Assembly (NCBI RefSeq): GCF_014638845.1
Contig: NZ_BMFP01000001.1
Span: 269,327-333,326 of the forward strand
Direction: 5' to 3'
DNA from: Pontibacter amylolyticus
Lineage (GTDB): Bacteria; Bacteroidota; Bacteroidia; Cytophagales; Hymenobacteraceae
DNA: 64,000 nucleotides
The notes under the pieces are model-generated. The model was not told where the DNA came from. It saw nothing but the letters and a program-made list of their open reading frames with translations, and searched no databases. Of this stretch, positions 27,565 through 38,327 are shown piece by piece. The translations under genes were made by a program, and so were the position numbers. Positions within the stretch are counted from its first letter, which is position 1. Every line of letters starts with the position of its first letter.

Positions 27565-28443
27565 ATGAACGCATTCTGGATCATATTGACGGGAAGTTTG
27601 GTGGCGACGTGCTGCAGTCTGCTAGGTTGTTTCCTGATACTGCGTCGTATGGCCATGGTAGGCGATGCCATTTCGCATGCGGTGCTGCCGGGTATCGTGA
27701 TCGCCTTTATGTTAACCGGTTCGCGTGACACCATTCCGATGCTGATCGGGGCCGGGCTGCTGGGGGTGCTCACCACTTTTCTGATCGAGTTCTTTCACCG
27801 CTTTGCGCGGGTGCAGGCGGATGCAGCCATTGGGGTCACTTTCACCTGGCTTTTTGCCATCGGCATCATCCTCATTTCCGTGTTTGCCGGTCAGGTGGAC
27901 CTGGACCAGGACTGTGTGCTGTATGGCGAGATTGCGTATGTGCCGCTCGACCTGATCATTACCGAGGGTGGGCTAAGCTTGGGGCCCCGCACGGTCTGGA
28001 TGCTGTCGGTGGTCACGCTGCTGATAGGGGCTTTCGTTGTGCTGGGCTATAAAGAGCTTTTCCTGACCACCTTCGATCCGGCTTTCGCGGCGGCCATCGG
28101 CATCTCCACTACGCTCTGGTATTACCTGCTAATGGGTGCGGTATCGCTCACAACAGTGGCTTCCTTTGAGTCTGTCGGGTCCATTCTCGTAGTGGCTTTT
28201 CTGGTTGCTCCTCCTGCCACCGCATACCTGCTAACCGACGATTTCAAGACCATGCTGGGTATAGCAGTAGGGCTGGGCATCCTCGCCTCTTTTGCCGGCT
28301 ATTACCTGGCGGTGTGGATGGATGGATCGATCGCCGGAGCCATCGCCACCGTGACAGGTATAGAGTTTCTGCTGGCTTTCCTTTTCTCGCCTACACATGG
28401 CAAACTGCGCAGACAAAAACGTGTGCAGGTGGTCGGCCACTAG
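27565..28443 (+). CDS. metal ABC transporter permease (TroD/YtgD-like)
   Basis: This 292 aa ABC-3 family permease has about eight helices, the GDAISHAVLPG motif near 31-41, and VAFLVAPPATAYLLTDD near 211-227, equivalent to the MLITPAAAARFWTEN segment of the fused permease. It has no extra domain. Two different permeases plus one ATPase and one binding protein is the Tro/Ytg layout. The start ATG 27565 directly follows the tandem ACTCAATC array. Confidence 0.93.
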   Translation: MNAFWIILTGSLVATCCSLLGCFLILRRMAMVGDAISHAVLPGIVIAFMLTGSRDTIPMLIGAGLLGVLTTFLIEFFHRFARVQADAAIGVTFTWLFAIGIILISVFAGQVDLDQDCVLYGEIAYVPLDLIITEGGLSLGPRTVWMLSVVTLLIGAFVVLGYKELFLTTFDPAFAAAIGISTTLWYYLLMGAVSLTTVASFESVGSILVVAFLVAPPATAYLLTDDFKTMLGIAVGLGILASFAGYYLAVWMDGSIAGAIATVTGIEFLLAFLFSPTHGKLRRQKRVQVVGH

Positions 28444-28519
28444 CCTGAATAATACATATTTTAGTAAGTGAATTGAAAGTATACCTTTAAGCTTTCAGAT
28501 CCAGAGATAACCCACTGCT

Positions 28520-29062
28520 ATGCTAAAAAAAACATTCCTACTGCCCTTGCTCACCCTCATGCTGTTAGCCTCAGGCTATACTTGGCGTGAAGTGGAACAC
28601 GTTGAAACTGCAAGCCAGAAAGGCGCTAAGATCAATTGGATAAGCATAGAGGAGGCTGCTGAGAAAATCAAAAAGCAACCGCGCAAAGTCGTGATCGATG
28701 TGTATACCGACTGGTGCGGTTGGTGCAAGAAGATGGATAAATCTACTTTTACCGACCCCGCTGTAGTGGCCTACATCAACAAAAACTACTACGCCGTGAA
28801 GCTGGACGCCGAGGGTAAAAACCCGATCACGCTTAACGGCCATACCTATACCTATAAAGAGGAGTACCGGGCGCACGAACTGGCGGTTGCCCTACTACAA
28901 GGGCAGATGAGCTATCCGACCACCGTATACCTGGACGAAAAATTCAACATGCTCACCCCCGTTCCCGGCTACCTCGATGCCCCTACCTTCCGCCAGATTC
29001 TGACCTACTTCGGGGACAATCACCATAAGTCTAAAACCTGGGAAGAGTATACCAAAAAGTAG
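28520..29062 (+). CDS. exported thioredoxin-like protein
   Basis: This 180 aa protein has an N-terminal signal (about 1-20), then WISIEEAAEKIKKQPRKVVIDVYTDWCGWCKKMD with the CGWC redox site (66-69), and the cis-proline in SYPTT (Pro133). This is the thioredoxin_7/DUF255-like type found in periplasmic proteins of Bacteroidota. It probably reduces or isomerises disulphides in the periplasm. It is 76 bp after the metal permease gene, without a clear terminator between them. Confidence 0.9.
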   Translation: MLKKTFLLPLLTLMLLASGYTWREVEHVETASQKGAKINWISIEEAAEKIKKQPRKVVIDVYTDWCGWCKKMDKSTFTDPAVVAYINKNYYAVKLDAEGKNPITLNGHTYTYKEEYRAHELAVALLQGQMSYPTTVYLDEKFNMLTPVPGYLDAPTFRQILTYFGDNHHKSKTWEEYTKK

Positions 29063-29132
29063 GTATGGTGAATGTTTGGTGCAGAATGCCTGATTAATCC
29101 GTATTTTTGGGTTTTAAAACACTTGCTATACC

Positions 29133-30512
29133 TTGATTCATCAGTTTTTACATACCGATACCATTGCAGCGGTTGCTACGGCACCCGGTACAGGCGCCAT
29201 TGCGGTTATTCGCCTTTCTGGCCCTGAGGCCATTACCATCACCAATTCTGTTTTTAAAGGCAAAGACCTGACAAAGCAGACAAGCCATACCATCCATTTC
29301 GGCACCCTTCGCGATGGGGATAAGATCATCGACGAAGTGCTGGTTTCCCTGTTTGTAGCGCCTCACTCCTACACCAAAGAGAATGTGGTGGAGATCTCCT
29401 GCCACGGTTCCGATTTTATCGTGCAGCAGATCATGCAGTTGCTCCTGAAAAAAGGTGCCCGCTTGGCCAATGCCGGGGAGTTTACGAAGCGCGCTTTCCT
29501 GTACGGGCAGTTCGATCTGGCACAGGCCGAGGCAGTGGCCGACCTGATCGCTTCCGATTCTGCCCTTTCTCATGAAGTAGCCATGAAGCAGATGCGGGGT
29601 GGTTTTTCACAGGAAATCAAACGGTTGCGGGCCGAACTGGTGCATTTTGCCTCTATGATCGAACTGGAGCTGGACTTTGGCGAAGAAGATGTGGAGTTTG
29701 CCGACCGCGACCAGTTGCGCTCCCTGATCCTGGATATACAACAGATCATTCGCGAGCTACTCAAGTCATTTGAGTTGGGCAACGTGATCAAAAACGGCGT
29801 ACCGACCGTGATCGTGGGCAAGCCCAATGCCGGCAAGTCCACCCTGCTCAACAAACTGCTCAACGAAGAGAAAGCCATCGTGTCGGATGTGCCGGGCACG
29901 ACCCGCGACTTCATCGAAGATGAGATCAACATCGGAGGTGTCACGTTCCGCTTTATCGACACGGCGGGTCTGCGTGAAACCACGGACAAGGTAGAGGCCA
30001 TTGGCGTGGAGCGCACCCTACAGAAGCTGAGCCAGTCTTCGCTCATCATCTACCTCTTCGACATCACCAGCACGACCCCGGAGGAACTGCAGTCCGAGCT
30101 GAAAGAGCTTAACCCGAAAAAACTGCCATTCCTTCCTGTCGCCAATAAGATTGACCAGGCCACGCCTGAGCAACTGGCGGCTTTTGCAGGTATAGAGGGT
30201 TTGGTGGAGATATCCGCTGCGGAGGGTGCTCACATGGAGGACCTGAAACAGGCGCTGGTAGACAAAGTGAATCTGGGTAAGCTCAATACCCAGCAGCAGA
30301 CCATCGTGACCAACCTGCGCCACGTCGACAGCCTGAACAAAACTTACGAAGCACTGGACGATGTGCTCAATGGCATAGGTTTAGGTATGAGCGGCGATCT
30401 GGTGGCAGCAGACATCCGCCGGGCGCTGTACAGCCTGGGTATGATCACTGGGGAAATCACGAATGATGACTTGCTGGATAATATATTTACGAAGTTCTGC
30501 ATCGGAAAGTAA
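29133..30512 (+). CDS. mnmE: tRNA modification GTPase MnmE
   Basis: This 459 aa protein, with MnmG, installs the cmnm5 group at wobble uridine U34 of certain tRNAs. TTG 29133 is the only start that keeps the conserved N terminus (DTIAAVATAPGTGAIAVIRLSG). Folate-binding N-domain is about 1-120. The G domain has GKPNAGKS (229-236), TTRDFIEDE, DTAGLRE and NKID. The C-terminal catalytic motif FCIGK with Cys is intact. The TTG is directly preceded by CTATACC, the over-represented word. Confidence 0.95.
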   Translation: MIHQFLHTDTIAAVATAPGTGAIAVIRLSGPEAITITNSVFKGKDLTKQTSHTIHFGTLRDGDKIIDEVLVSLFVAPHSYTKENVVEISCHGSDFIVQQIMQLLLKKGARLANAGEFTKRAFLYGQFDLAQAEAVADLIASDSALSHEVAMKQMRGGFSQEIKRLRAELVHFASMIELELDFGEEDVEFADRDQLRSLILDIQQIIRELLKSFELGNVIKNGVPTVIVGKPNAGKSTLLNKLLNEEKAIVSDVPGTTRDFIEDEINIGGVTFRFIDTAGLRETTDKVEAIGVERTLQKLSQSSLIIYLFDITSTTPEELQSELKELNPKKLPFLPVANKIDQATPEQLAAFAGIEGLVEISAAEGAHMEDLKQALVDKVNLGKLNTQQQTIVTNLRHVDSLNKTYEALDDVLNGIGLGMSGDLVAADIRRALYSLGMITGEITNDDLLDNIFTKFCIGK

Positions 30513-30545
30513 TACCTATAAATAGACCTGCAATAACCTTATAAT

Positions 30546-30582
30546 AAAGCCCCGTAAACAGCTGATTTACGGGCTTTTTTTT
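30546..30582 (+). terminator. terminator after mnmE
   Basis: Imperfect stem AAAGCCCCGTAAA / TTTACGGGCTTT followed by a run of eight T. Confidence 0.85.
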
Positions 30583-30866
30583 GCCAGCGCTGCTATATGT
30601 CATCTGTCCATCATTCATAAGGCAGCAATATCCAAAGTTCGAAAGGGTCTGGACGGAACCAGCAAATTTTCTTGGTTATACCTGAAGTAGTGCTTCGTTT
30701 AGTTGCTGTTCTTAGTAGCACACACCCTTAACTGGGCAGGTATTCAGCTATGGATTCTAATTGGGTTACCGCAAAGATGCGCTTCGCAGTGGTGACTCAG
30801 GTTTGGGGGAGTTAAAAGTTTCTGCTAGTTTTATCTCCAGACACTTCTAACCTAAATCGACTTCTG
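30583..30866. other. intergenic region before the GHL10 gene
   Basis: About 280 bp with no gene, no TAnnTTTG box and no repeat that I recognise. Confidence 0.4.
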
Positions 30867-32414
30867 ATGATGAAACTCTTACGCTACGTAGCCGGACTGT
30901 GCGCTTTCTGGCTCATACAGGCCTGTTCTTCTTCCCAGCCCGCAGCCACGCAGCAGGAAACAGCCAAAACCGTAGAAACTTCCAAGCCGTCTGCCAAAGC
31001 AGACACCGAGTTCCGGGCGGCCTGGGTGGCCACCGTGGCCAACATCAATTGGCCCAGCAAGCCGGGCCTCAGCACCCAGGAGCAGCAGCGCGAAGCCATT
31101 GAACTGCTCGACTTCCTGCAGGCACACAAATTCAACGCTGTTATTTTCCAGGTGCGGCCACAGACTGATGCCCTCTACAACAGCAAGCTCGAGCCCTGGT
31201 CTTATTACCTGACCGGCCAGCAAGGCAAAGCCCCCGATCCGTACTATGATCCGCTGGAGTTCTGGATTGAGGCCGCCCACGACCGTGGCCTGGAGCTGCA
31301 CGTGTGGCTGAACCCCTACCGGGCGCACCACGTGGCCGGCGGCGAGATCAGCGAGCAATCCATCGTGAAAACCAAGCCCGAGCTGGTGGTTAAGCTGGAG
31401 CAGGGCTACTGGTGGATGGACCCGGCCAAGCAAGGCACCCAGGACCACTCCACCGCCGTGGTGATGGACCTGGTGAAGCGCTATGACCTGGATGGCGTGC
31501 ACTTTGACGACTATTTCTACCCATACTCTTCTTACAACAACGAGAAGGATTTTCCGGACGACGAGAGCTGGGCTGCTTACCTGAAATCGGGTGGCACGCT
31601 TTCCCGCGGCGACTGGCGACGCCAGAGCGTGAACCAGTTCATCGAGCGACTCTACAGCGAGATCAAAGCCGAGAAACCGCACGTAAAATTCGGCTTAAGC
31701 CCCTTTGGCGTGTGGCGCCCCGGCTATCCGGCCTCCATTGAGGGCATGGACCAGTACGACAAGCTGTACGCCGATGCCCGTCTGTGGCTGAACAAAGGCT
31801 GGGTGGATTATTTCACGCCACAGCTCTACTGGCCCATCAACCGGATTCCTCAGAGCTTCCCGGTGCTGTTGGGCTGGTGGGCCGGGGAGAACACCCAGAA
31901 GCGGCACCTATGGCCCGGCATCAACGTGGGACGCGACAGCTCCGCCCTTAACGTGCGGGAAACCATGAGCCAGATCATGATCTCGCGCGGGATGCTGCCA
32001 GAGAGCCAGGGCGTAGTGCACTGGAGCATTTCTTCGCTCACCAAGAACCCCAACATGGCCAGGTCGCTGCTCAGCGGGCCGTACAAGAAAGAGGCTTTGG
32101 TACCGGCCAGCCCGTGGTTGGATAGCACTGCCCCGGCCGCTCCGTCCGTGACCACCACGACCCAGGGCGATAGCCTGAAAGTCAGCTGGACGCACCCGGA
32201 CGAGAAAGACGTTTTCCGCTGGATCGTGTACTACCAGTACAACGGCCGCTGGGACTATAAGATCCTGAACCGCAACGACCGCTCTCTTGACCTTGAGCTC
32301 ACCACCGGCGGCGCTGCCACCACACCCGCTGCGCTCAGCCAGATTGCTGTGACCGCCGTGGACCGGGTCGGAAATGAGAGTGCCTTCCAGGAGATCGGTT
32401 TGACCCAACAATAA
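30867..32414 (+). CDS. GHL10/YngK-type family 10-like glycoside hydrolase lipoprotein
   Basis: 515 aa with a lipobox (QAC, Cys20). The catalytic domain (about 45-405) has FRAAWVATVANINWPSKPGL, FQVRPQTDALY, LHVWLNPYRAHH, DLDGVHFDDYFYPY and FGLSPFGVWR, the pattern of DUF187/GHL10 TIM-barrel enzymes thought to act on cell-wall or surface polysaccharides. A fibronectin III-like domain follows (about 415-512). The true substrate is unproven. As a lipoprotein it sits at the outer or inner membrane. Flanked by terminators, so probably monocistronic. Confidence 0.9.
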   Translation: MMKLLRYVAGLCAFWLIQACSSSQPAATQQETAKTVETSKPSAKADTEFRAAWVATVANINWPSKPGLSTQEQQREAIELLDFLQAHKFNAVIFQVRPQTDALYNSKLEPWSYYLTGQQGKAPDPYYDPLEFWIEAAHDRGLELHVWLNPYRAHHVAGGEISEQSIVKTKPELVVKLEQGYWWMDPAKQGTQDHSTAVVMDLVKRYDLDGVHFDDYFYPYSSYNNEKDFPDDESWAAYLKSGGTLSRGDWRRQSVNQFIERLYSEIKAEKPHVKFGLSPFGVWRPGYPASIEGMDQYDKLYADARLWLNKGWVDYFTPQLYWPINRIPQSFPVLLGWWAGENTQKRHLWPGINVGRDSSALNVRETMSQIMISRGMLPESQGVVHWSISSLTKNPNMARSLLSGPYKKEALVPASPWLDSTAPAAPSVTTTTQGDSLKVSWTHPDEKDVFRWIVYYQYNGRWDYKILNRNDRSLDLELTTGGAATTPAALSQIAVTAVDRVGNESAFQEIGLTQQ

Positions 32415-32430
32415 GTAAGGCTTTCCCCAT

Positions 32431-32476
32431 AACAGCAGGGCTAGTCGCATGTAGCGGCTGGCCCTGCTGTGTTTTG
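32431..32476 (+). terminator. hairpin terminator after the GHL10 gene
   Basis: Arms ACAGCAGGGCTAG (from 32432) and CTGGCCCTGCTGT (to 32471) with a 14-nt loop, followed by GTTTT. Confidence 0.65.
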
Positions 32477-32681
32477 AGCCAAGTGAAACCTGGAGTCCAA
32501 GAAGCCGGTAAAGTGGCGTCATACCCAGGCCACAAAACTGATGCCGCTCAGGTCAGTTCTCACCCCTCTTCATTTCCTTTCTTTTTTTGCTATGGATAAA
32601 ATTGTATGAAATATTATTTTTCCATCCTACATTGGGGTTAGAATTGCCTAATTGTCAAGAGACCAGCACAAGATATAATAC

Positions 32682-34109
32682 ATGGGGAAACAAAGAGAAC
32701 TGGACCGCTCACTGGGCCTGCGCCTGGTCATCGTCGTCGTGATAGGAAACATCATCGGGTCCGGCGTGTACAAGAAGGTGGCCCCGATGGCCGCCGAGCT
32801 GCACTCGGCTGAGTGGGTTCTGATCTGCTGGCTGTTGGCAGGCGTTATCTCGCTGTTCGGCGCGCTCTGTAACGCGGAGGTGGCCGGACTGCTGGCCGAT
32901 ACAGGTGGGGAGTATACCTATTACAAGAAGATTTACAACCGTTTCTTCGCCTTCATCTACGGGTGGTCACTGTTCACAGTCATCCAGACGGCGGCGATCT
33001 CTTCTTTGGCCTATGTGTTTGCGCAGTCTCTCCATAGTATTGTGCCACTACCTCCTTTGCTTGAGGGGCTATCCGACTTTACTATAAGTGGGATTTTCTA
33101 CCCCTTTGCCGACTTCAACATCAAGCTTGTTGCCATCGTGCTGATCGTCCTCCTGACTTGGGTGAACATGAAGGGCGTGCGGACGGGGGCCTGGCTGAGC
33201 ACCGCCATCCTGCTGCTCGTTTTCACTGGAATCGGTATCATCGTACTTTTTGGGCTTTCAAGCGATCAATCAACCATTGGGGAAAGCTTCTCGCTTTCGT
33301 CCGTTTCCAGCTCTCCCGTCACGTTCAGCGCTGTCTTCACAGCCATGCTCTCCGCGTTCTGGGCCTATCAGGGCTGGGCGGCCATCGGATTCTTGGGCGG
33401 GGAGGTCAAAAACGCCAAACAGAATATTCCAAGAGGCATTACGATCGGGGTGCTCACAGTAATAGGCATTTACCTGCTCGTGAACATGACCTATTTGTCC
33501 ATTTTGCCTATACCTGTGCTGGAGCAGATCCATGCGGCCGGAAACAAGATTGCGGCTGTGGAGGTTGTCAAGAGTTTCTGGGGATATGGGGGCACCGTAT
33601 TCATCTCCATCCTGATTCTGATCACGACCTTTGGCTGCACCAACGCCACTGTGCTGGCCAGCAGCCGCACGTACTTCGCTATGGCGCGCGAAGGACTTTT
33701 CTTCCGGAAGGCGGCGGAACTCAACCAGGCGCAGGCACCGGCCAATTCGCTCCGCTTCCAGAGTGTCTGGGCTTGTCTTCTGGTGCTCTCCGGCACCTTC
33801 GACCAGCTGACGGACATGATCATTTTCGCCGTCTTCATTTTCTATGGCTCCACCACATTGGGTGTGTTCATCCTGCGAAAAAAGATGCCCAACGCCCTCA
33901 GGCCCTATAAGGTATGGGGTTACCCGGTAGTGCCCGCCATTATGGTCCTTTTCTGTGCCGCCCTTTTCGTGAATACGATCGTTGTCCGTCCGCGGGAGGC
34001 AGCCATCGGTATGGCGCTGATATTGACTGGCATTCCCATGTACTGGTGGTTCCGCAGAAACCACCAGAAGGAGACCCAGGCGTCATCGGAGAAAAAGGTG
34101 CTGCATTGA
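32682..34109 (+). CDS. APC family amino-acid permease (LAT-like)
   Basis: This 475 aa protein has 12 hydrophobic helices. Helix 1 carries the unwound substrate-binding motif NIIGSGVYK (GSGV), and helix 6 has FWAYQGWAAIGFLGGEVKNAKQNIPRG, the usual F/W-x-Y-x-G…E-x-KNP pattern. It likely moves neutral amino acids or exchanges them. It is the first of three APC permeases in 7 kb. A purine-rich segment with no clear Shine-Dalgarno precedes ATG 32682. Confidence 0.9.
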   Translation: MGKQRELDRSLGLRLVIVVVIGNIIGSGVYKKVAPMAAELHSAEWVLICWLLAGVISLFGALCNAEVAGLLADTGGEYTYYKKIYNRFFAFIYGWSLFTVIQTAAISSLAYVFAQSLHSIVPLPPLLEGLSDFTISGIFYPFADFNIKLVAIVLIVLLTWVNMKGVRTGAWLSTAILLLVFTGIGIIVLFGLSSDQSTIGESFSLSSVSSSPVTFSAVFTAMLSAFWAYQGWAAIGFLGGEVKNAKQNIPRGITIGVLTVIGIYLLVNMTYLSILPIPVLEQIHAAGNKIAAVEVVKSFWGYGGTVFISILILITTFGCTNATVLASSRTYFAMAREGLFFRKAAELNQAQAPANSLRFQSVWACLLVLSGTFDQLTDMIIFAVFIFYGSTTLGVFILRKKMPNALRPYKVWGYPVVPAIMVLFCAALFVNTIVVRPREAAIGMALILTGIPMYWWFRRNHQKETQASSEKKVLH

Positions 34110-34331
34110 GACGGTCAGGATATAACCTGTGCTCATAACAGGGGCTGGAACGCCCTGACCCCTGTATTCTGATAACTGGTCTGGCTTCTCTGCTCATGGT
34201 TTCAGGAATAGGTAAAAAAGGGTACAGGAGAAGGCGAGTAGACGAAAATGCCGGTTGAAGCTTGACTTTCAGGTAAAATATATGTGCCGTTGGTGTTGCA
34301 TTAGTCGGTACAACACTATTCCTTTGTTGGG

Positions 34332-34691
34332 ATGAAAACTACGGGTGCCCAGTTGTTTCGAAAGCTGAACGTCCTGCTGGCGATTTTGCTATGCAGTGTG
34401 CTGGCATTTGTGCAGCCCGTCACCGCGCAGGCGGCATCCCATCCCGATGCGGTGCTTCAGCAGAGTTTGGACGTTGCAGAAAAAGCCCCGCTCGTTCTCT
34501 TAGGTGGCCATTTCATTTCAGGCGAAGCGCTGGGTGTGCCCCAGCTCGAAAGAGCCCTGTTGGCTCCTTTGGTAAGCTCGCTGCTCCACAGACTTTATCC
34601 AATCGACAAGGGCGCCGCACCCTCACCGCACGCCTCCCCTGTCTCCAAAGACGATTGCGGCCTTTATACCATCCTCACCAAGGGCCCTTAA
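34332..34691 (+). CDS. small exported protein, unknown
   Basis: 119 aa with a signal peptide (hydrophobic 11-32, cleavage near AQA). The mature part of about 85 aa has no family I know: SLDVAEKAPLVLLGGHFISGEALGVPQLERALLAP, one Cys near the end (KDDCGLYTI). It sits between APC permease 1 and the LPG-type membrane gene. A similar-sized unknown lies at 37834 before APC permease 3. The reading frame could be fortuitous. Confidence 0.4.
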   Translation: MKTTGAQLFRKLNVLLAILLCSVLAFVQPVTAQAASHPDAVLQQSLDVAEKAPLVLLGGHFISGEALGVPQLERALLAPLVSSLLHRLYPIDKGAAPSPHASPVSKDDCGLYTILTKGP

Positions 34692-34960
34692 TTACCAGCC
34701 TCTTTCCCAGCGTTATAGGCTGGATCATAATCACTAAATGCCTGCTTTTAAAGTTGGTTTTCCAATAAACCTGCTTCTGTTTTAAGCTATTCTGGCTTCG
34801 GAAGTACTAATCGGCCTCGCTGTTTTTTTTTCAATCCTGGGCCCGCGCCTGGCATTGCAGCAAGCAAAGAGAGCAGGCTATACCTTAGACTATGAGGTAC
34901 TCATTCCGCCATGGGCACAAACTAAGACGAGTAGCGTGCTGAGTAGATACCATCACAATC

Positions 34961-36072
34961 ATGACACTGACAAAAGAAAAACTACAGGCGAAGTTCTCTG
35001 CCCGCAGGCTTATCCTCCCTATGTTGCTGGGCCTGGGGGTAGTGGGCTACATGCTGTATAAGAACTACGAGCCGGGGCAGCTTCAAACGCTCCTGCAGGC
35101 CAGTCCGCTCTGGCTCGGGGTCACCCTGCTGGTGCTGCTCATCAGGGACCTGGGCTACATGTACCGCATCCGCTACATCACGGACAAGGCACTGAGCTGG
35201 AAGCAGAGCTTCCGGGTGATCATGCTCTGGGAGTTTGCCTCGTGCGCCCTTCCCTCGGTGGTGGGTGGCTCTACCGTAGCCGCCTACATCCTGTTCAAGG
35301 AGAAGATTCCGCTGGGGAAGTCCATTGCTCAGGTGATGGTAACAGCCATGCTCGACAACCTGTACTTCGTGCTGGCAGTGCCGCTGGTGTTGCTGTTTGC
35401 GGATGGGCAGTTGATCCCCTCCTTCGACAACATGAACGAGACGCTCCGGCAGAGCCTGGGCATTGCCTTTGGTGTCTCATACCTGCTGATCGCCATGTAT
35501 GCCTTCACCATGTTCTACGCCCTGTTCATGAACCCGAAAGCCGTCAAGCGCCTTTTGCTGCGGATAGGGAGTTTCCGGCTATTGCGCAAGTGGCGGCCTA
35601 CGCTGCTGCGCCATGCCAATGAGTTGCTGATTGCCTCCAGGCACCTGCGCACCAAGAATACGGCCTACTGGCTGCATGGGAGCATCTCCACTCTCTTCGT
35701 CTGGACAGCCCGGTATGCCATAATCGGCTGCCTGATAGCGGCGTTCACACACCTGGATGCGGCAGACCATTTTCTGGTGTTTGCCCGCAACCTCATCTAT
35801 AAAGTAGTACTGCTGGTGTCCGTTACGCCAGGCGGCGCAGGCTTTGCTGAAATTGCCTTCCCGGCCTTCTTCGGCGCCTTCCTGGGCGGATTCACTACTA
35901 TCATCGTGCTGTTGTACCGACTGCTGACTTACTACTTATACCTGGTAGTGGGTGTGATTGTATTTCCCCGCTGGGTTGCTGTTGTCTACGGCAACGACAA
36001 AAGCAGCACCGTGCCTGAATCGAAACAGCAGACTTCAACCGCCTCTTCCAACACCGACACTATACCTGTTAA

Positions 36073-36076
<4 letters not shown>
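34961..36076 (+). CDS. lysylphosphatidylglycerol synthase transmembrane-type protein (UPF0104/YbhN-like)
   Basis: 371 aa with about eight helices. It carries LLIRDLGYMYRIRYITDKALSWKQSFRVIMLWEF, SCALPSVVGGSTVAAYILFKE and SVTPGGAGFAEIAFPAFF, the signature parts of the flippase-like membrane domain of MprF and related proteins. There is no aminoacyl-transferase domain. The stop overlaps the ATG of the next APC permease (ATGA at 36073-36076), so both are translationally coupled. This suggests a link between lipid or amino-acid export and the permease; the substrate is unknown. Confidence 0.87.
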
Positions 36077-37806
<1,730 letters not shown>

Positions 37807-37833
37807 GCTACAGCAGCTTAACCAGGCTATACC

Positions 37834-38184
37834 TTGAGAAACCGGAAAAACATAGCGCTATTTGCAGGCCTGCTGTTGTGGGTGGCGCTGCTGTGTTTTT
37901 CCGGTTTCTTAAGACCCGGCCATTTTGCCATTATACCTGAAGATGGCTACGCGGACACAACAGCAGGGCAACTAACAGCTGCGGAATCCAAGGGCTCGGT
38001 AGCATGGGCCGAGCCCAATGCCTTCAGCAGCATCTCGCCGGCTGAAGCACCTTTACAACTCTTTTACAAATACTACGGCCTGCGACTACAGTGGTGCATG
38101 CGCTACTGCCCTAAACCGGTCTTTCCTGTATTTGGTGTCACCTCCCTTACTGAGCAGTTCAGGATTCTTCCCAACGCCCCCTAG
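37834..38184 (+). CDS. small exported protein, unknown (TTG start)
   Basis: 116 aa from TTG 37834; CTATACC lies directly upstream, as for mnmE. An N-terminal hydrophobic segment (6-26) is a signal or anchor. The rest has no known motif: a tyrosine-rich part (LQLFYKYYGLRLQWCMRYC, two Cys) and a proline-rich end. It lies 27 bp after APC permease 2, within the permease cluster. A real gene is likely but not certain. Confidence 0.4.
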   Translation: MRNRKNIALFAGLLLWVALLCFSGFLRPGHFAIIPEDGYADTTAGQLTAAESKGSVAWAEPNAFSSISPAEAPLQLFYKYYGLRLQWCMRYCPKPVFPVFGVTSLTEQFRILPNAP

Positions 38185-38327
38185 CATCGCTTCTATTTGT
38201 TACTGCACCTGAGTTTACTCTGGTGAAAACCCGAGGTCCGTCCTGTTCTGTAGGCCGGAACAAAGGGTGTATGCCTGCTTTTTGAGCAGCATTTAACGCT
38301 AATAGAATCACTATACCTGAACACAAA

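Noticed and set aside
33158..33910. 250-codon plus-strand frame inside the first APC permease gene
   Set aside because: Different frame of a clear permease; His/Arg/Gly-rich translation with no helices or motif.
34855..35061. Short plus-strand frame (TTG start) overlapping the start of the LPG-type gene
   Set aside because: Overlaps the well-supported membrane protein in another frame and has no protein-like features.
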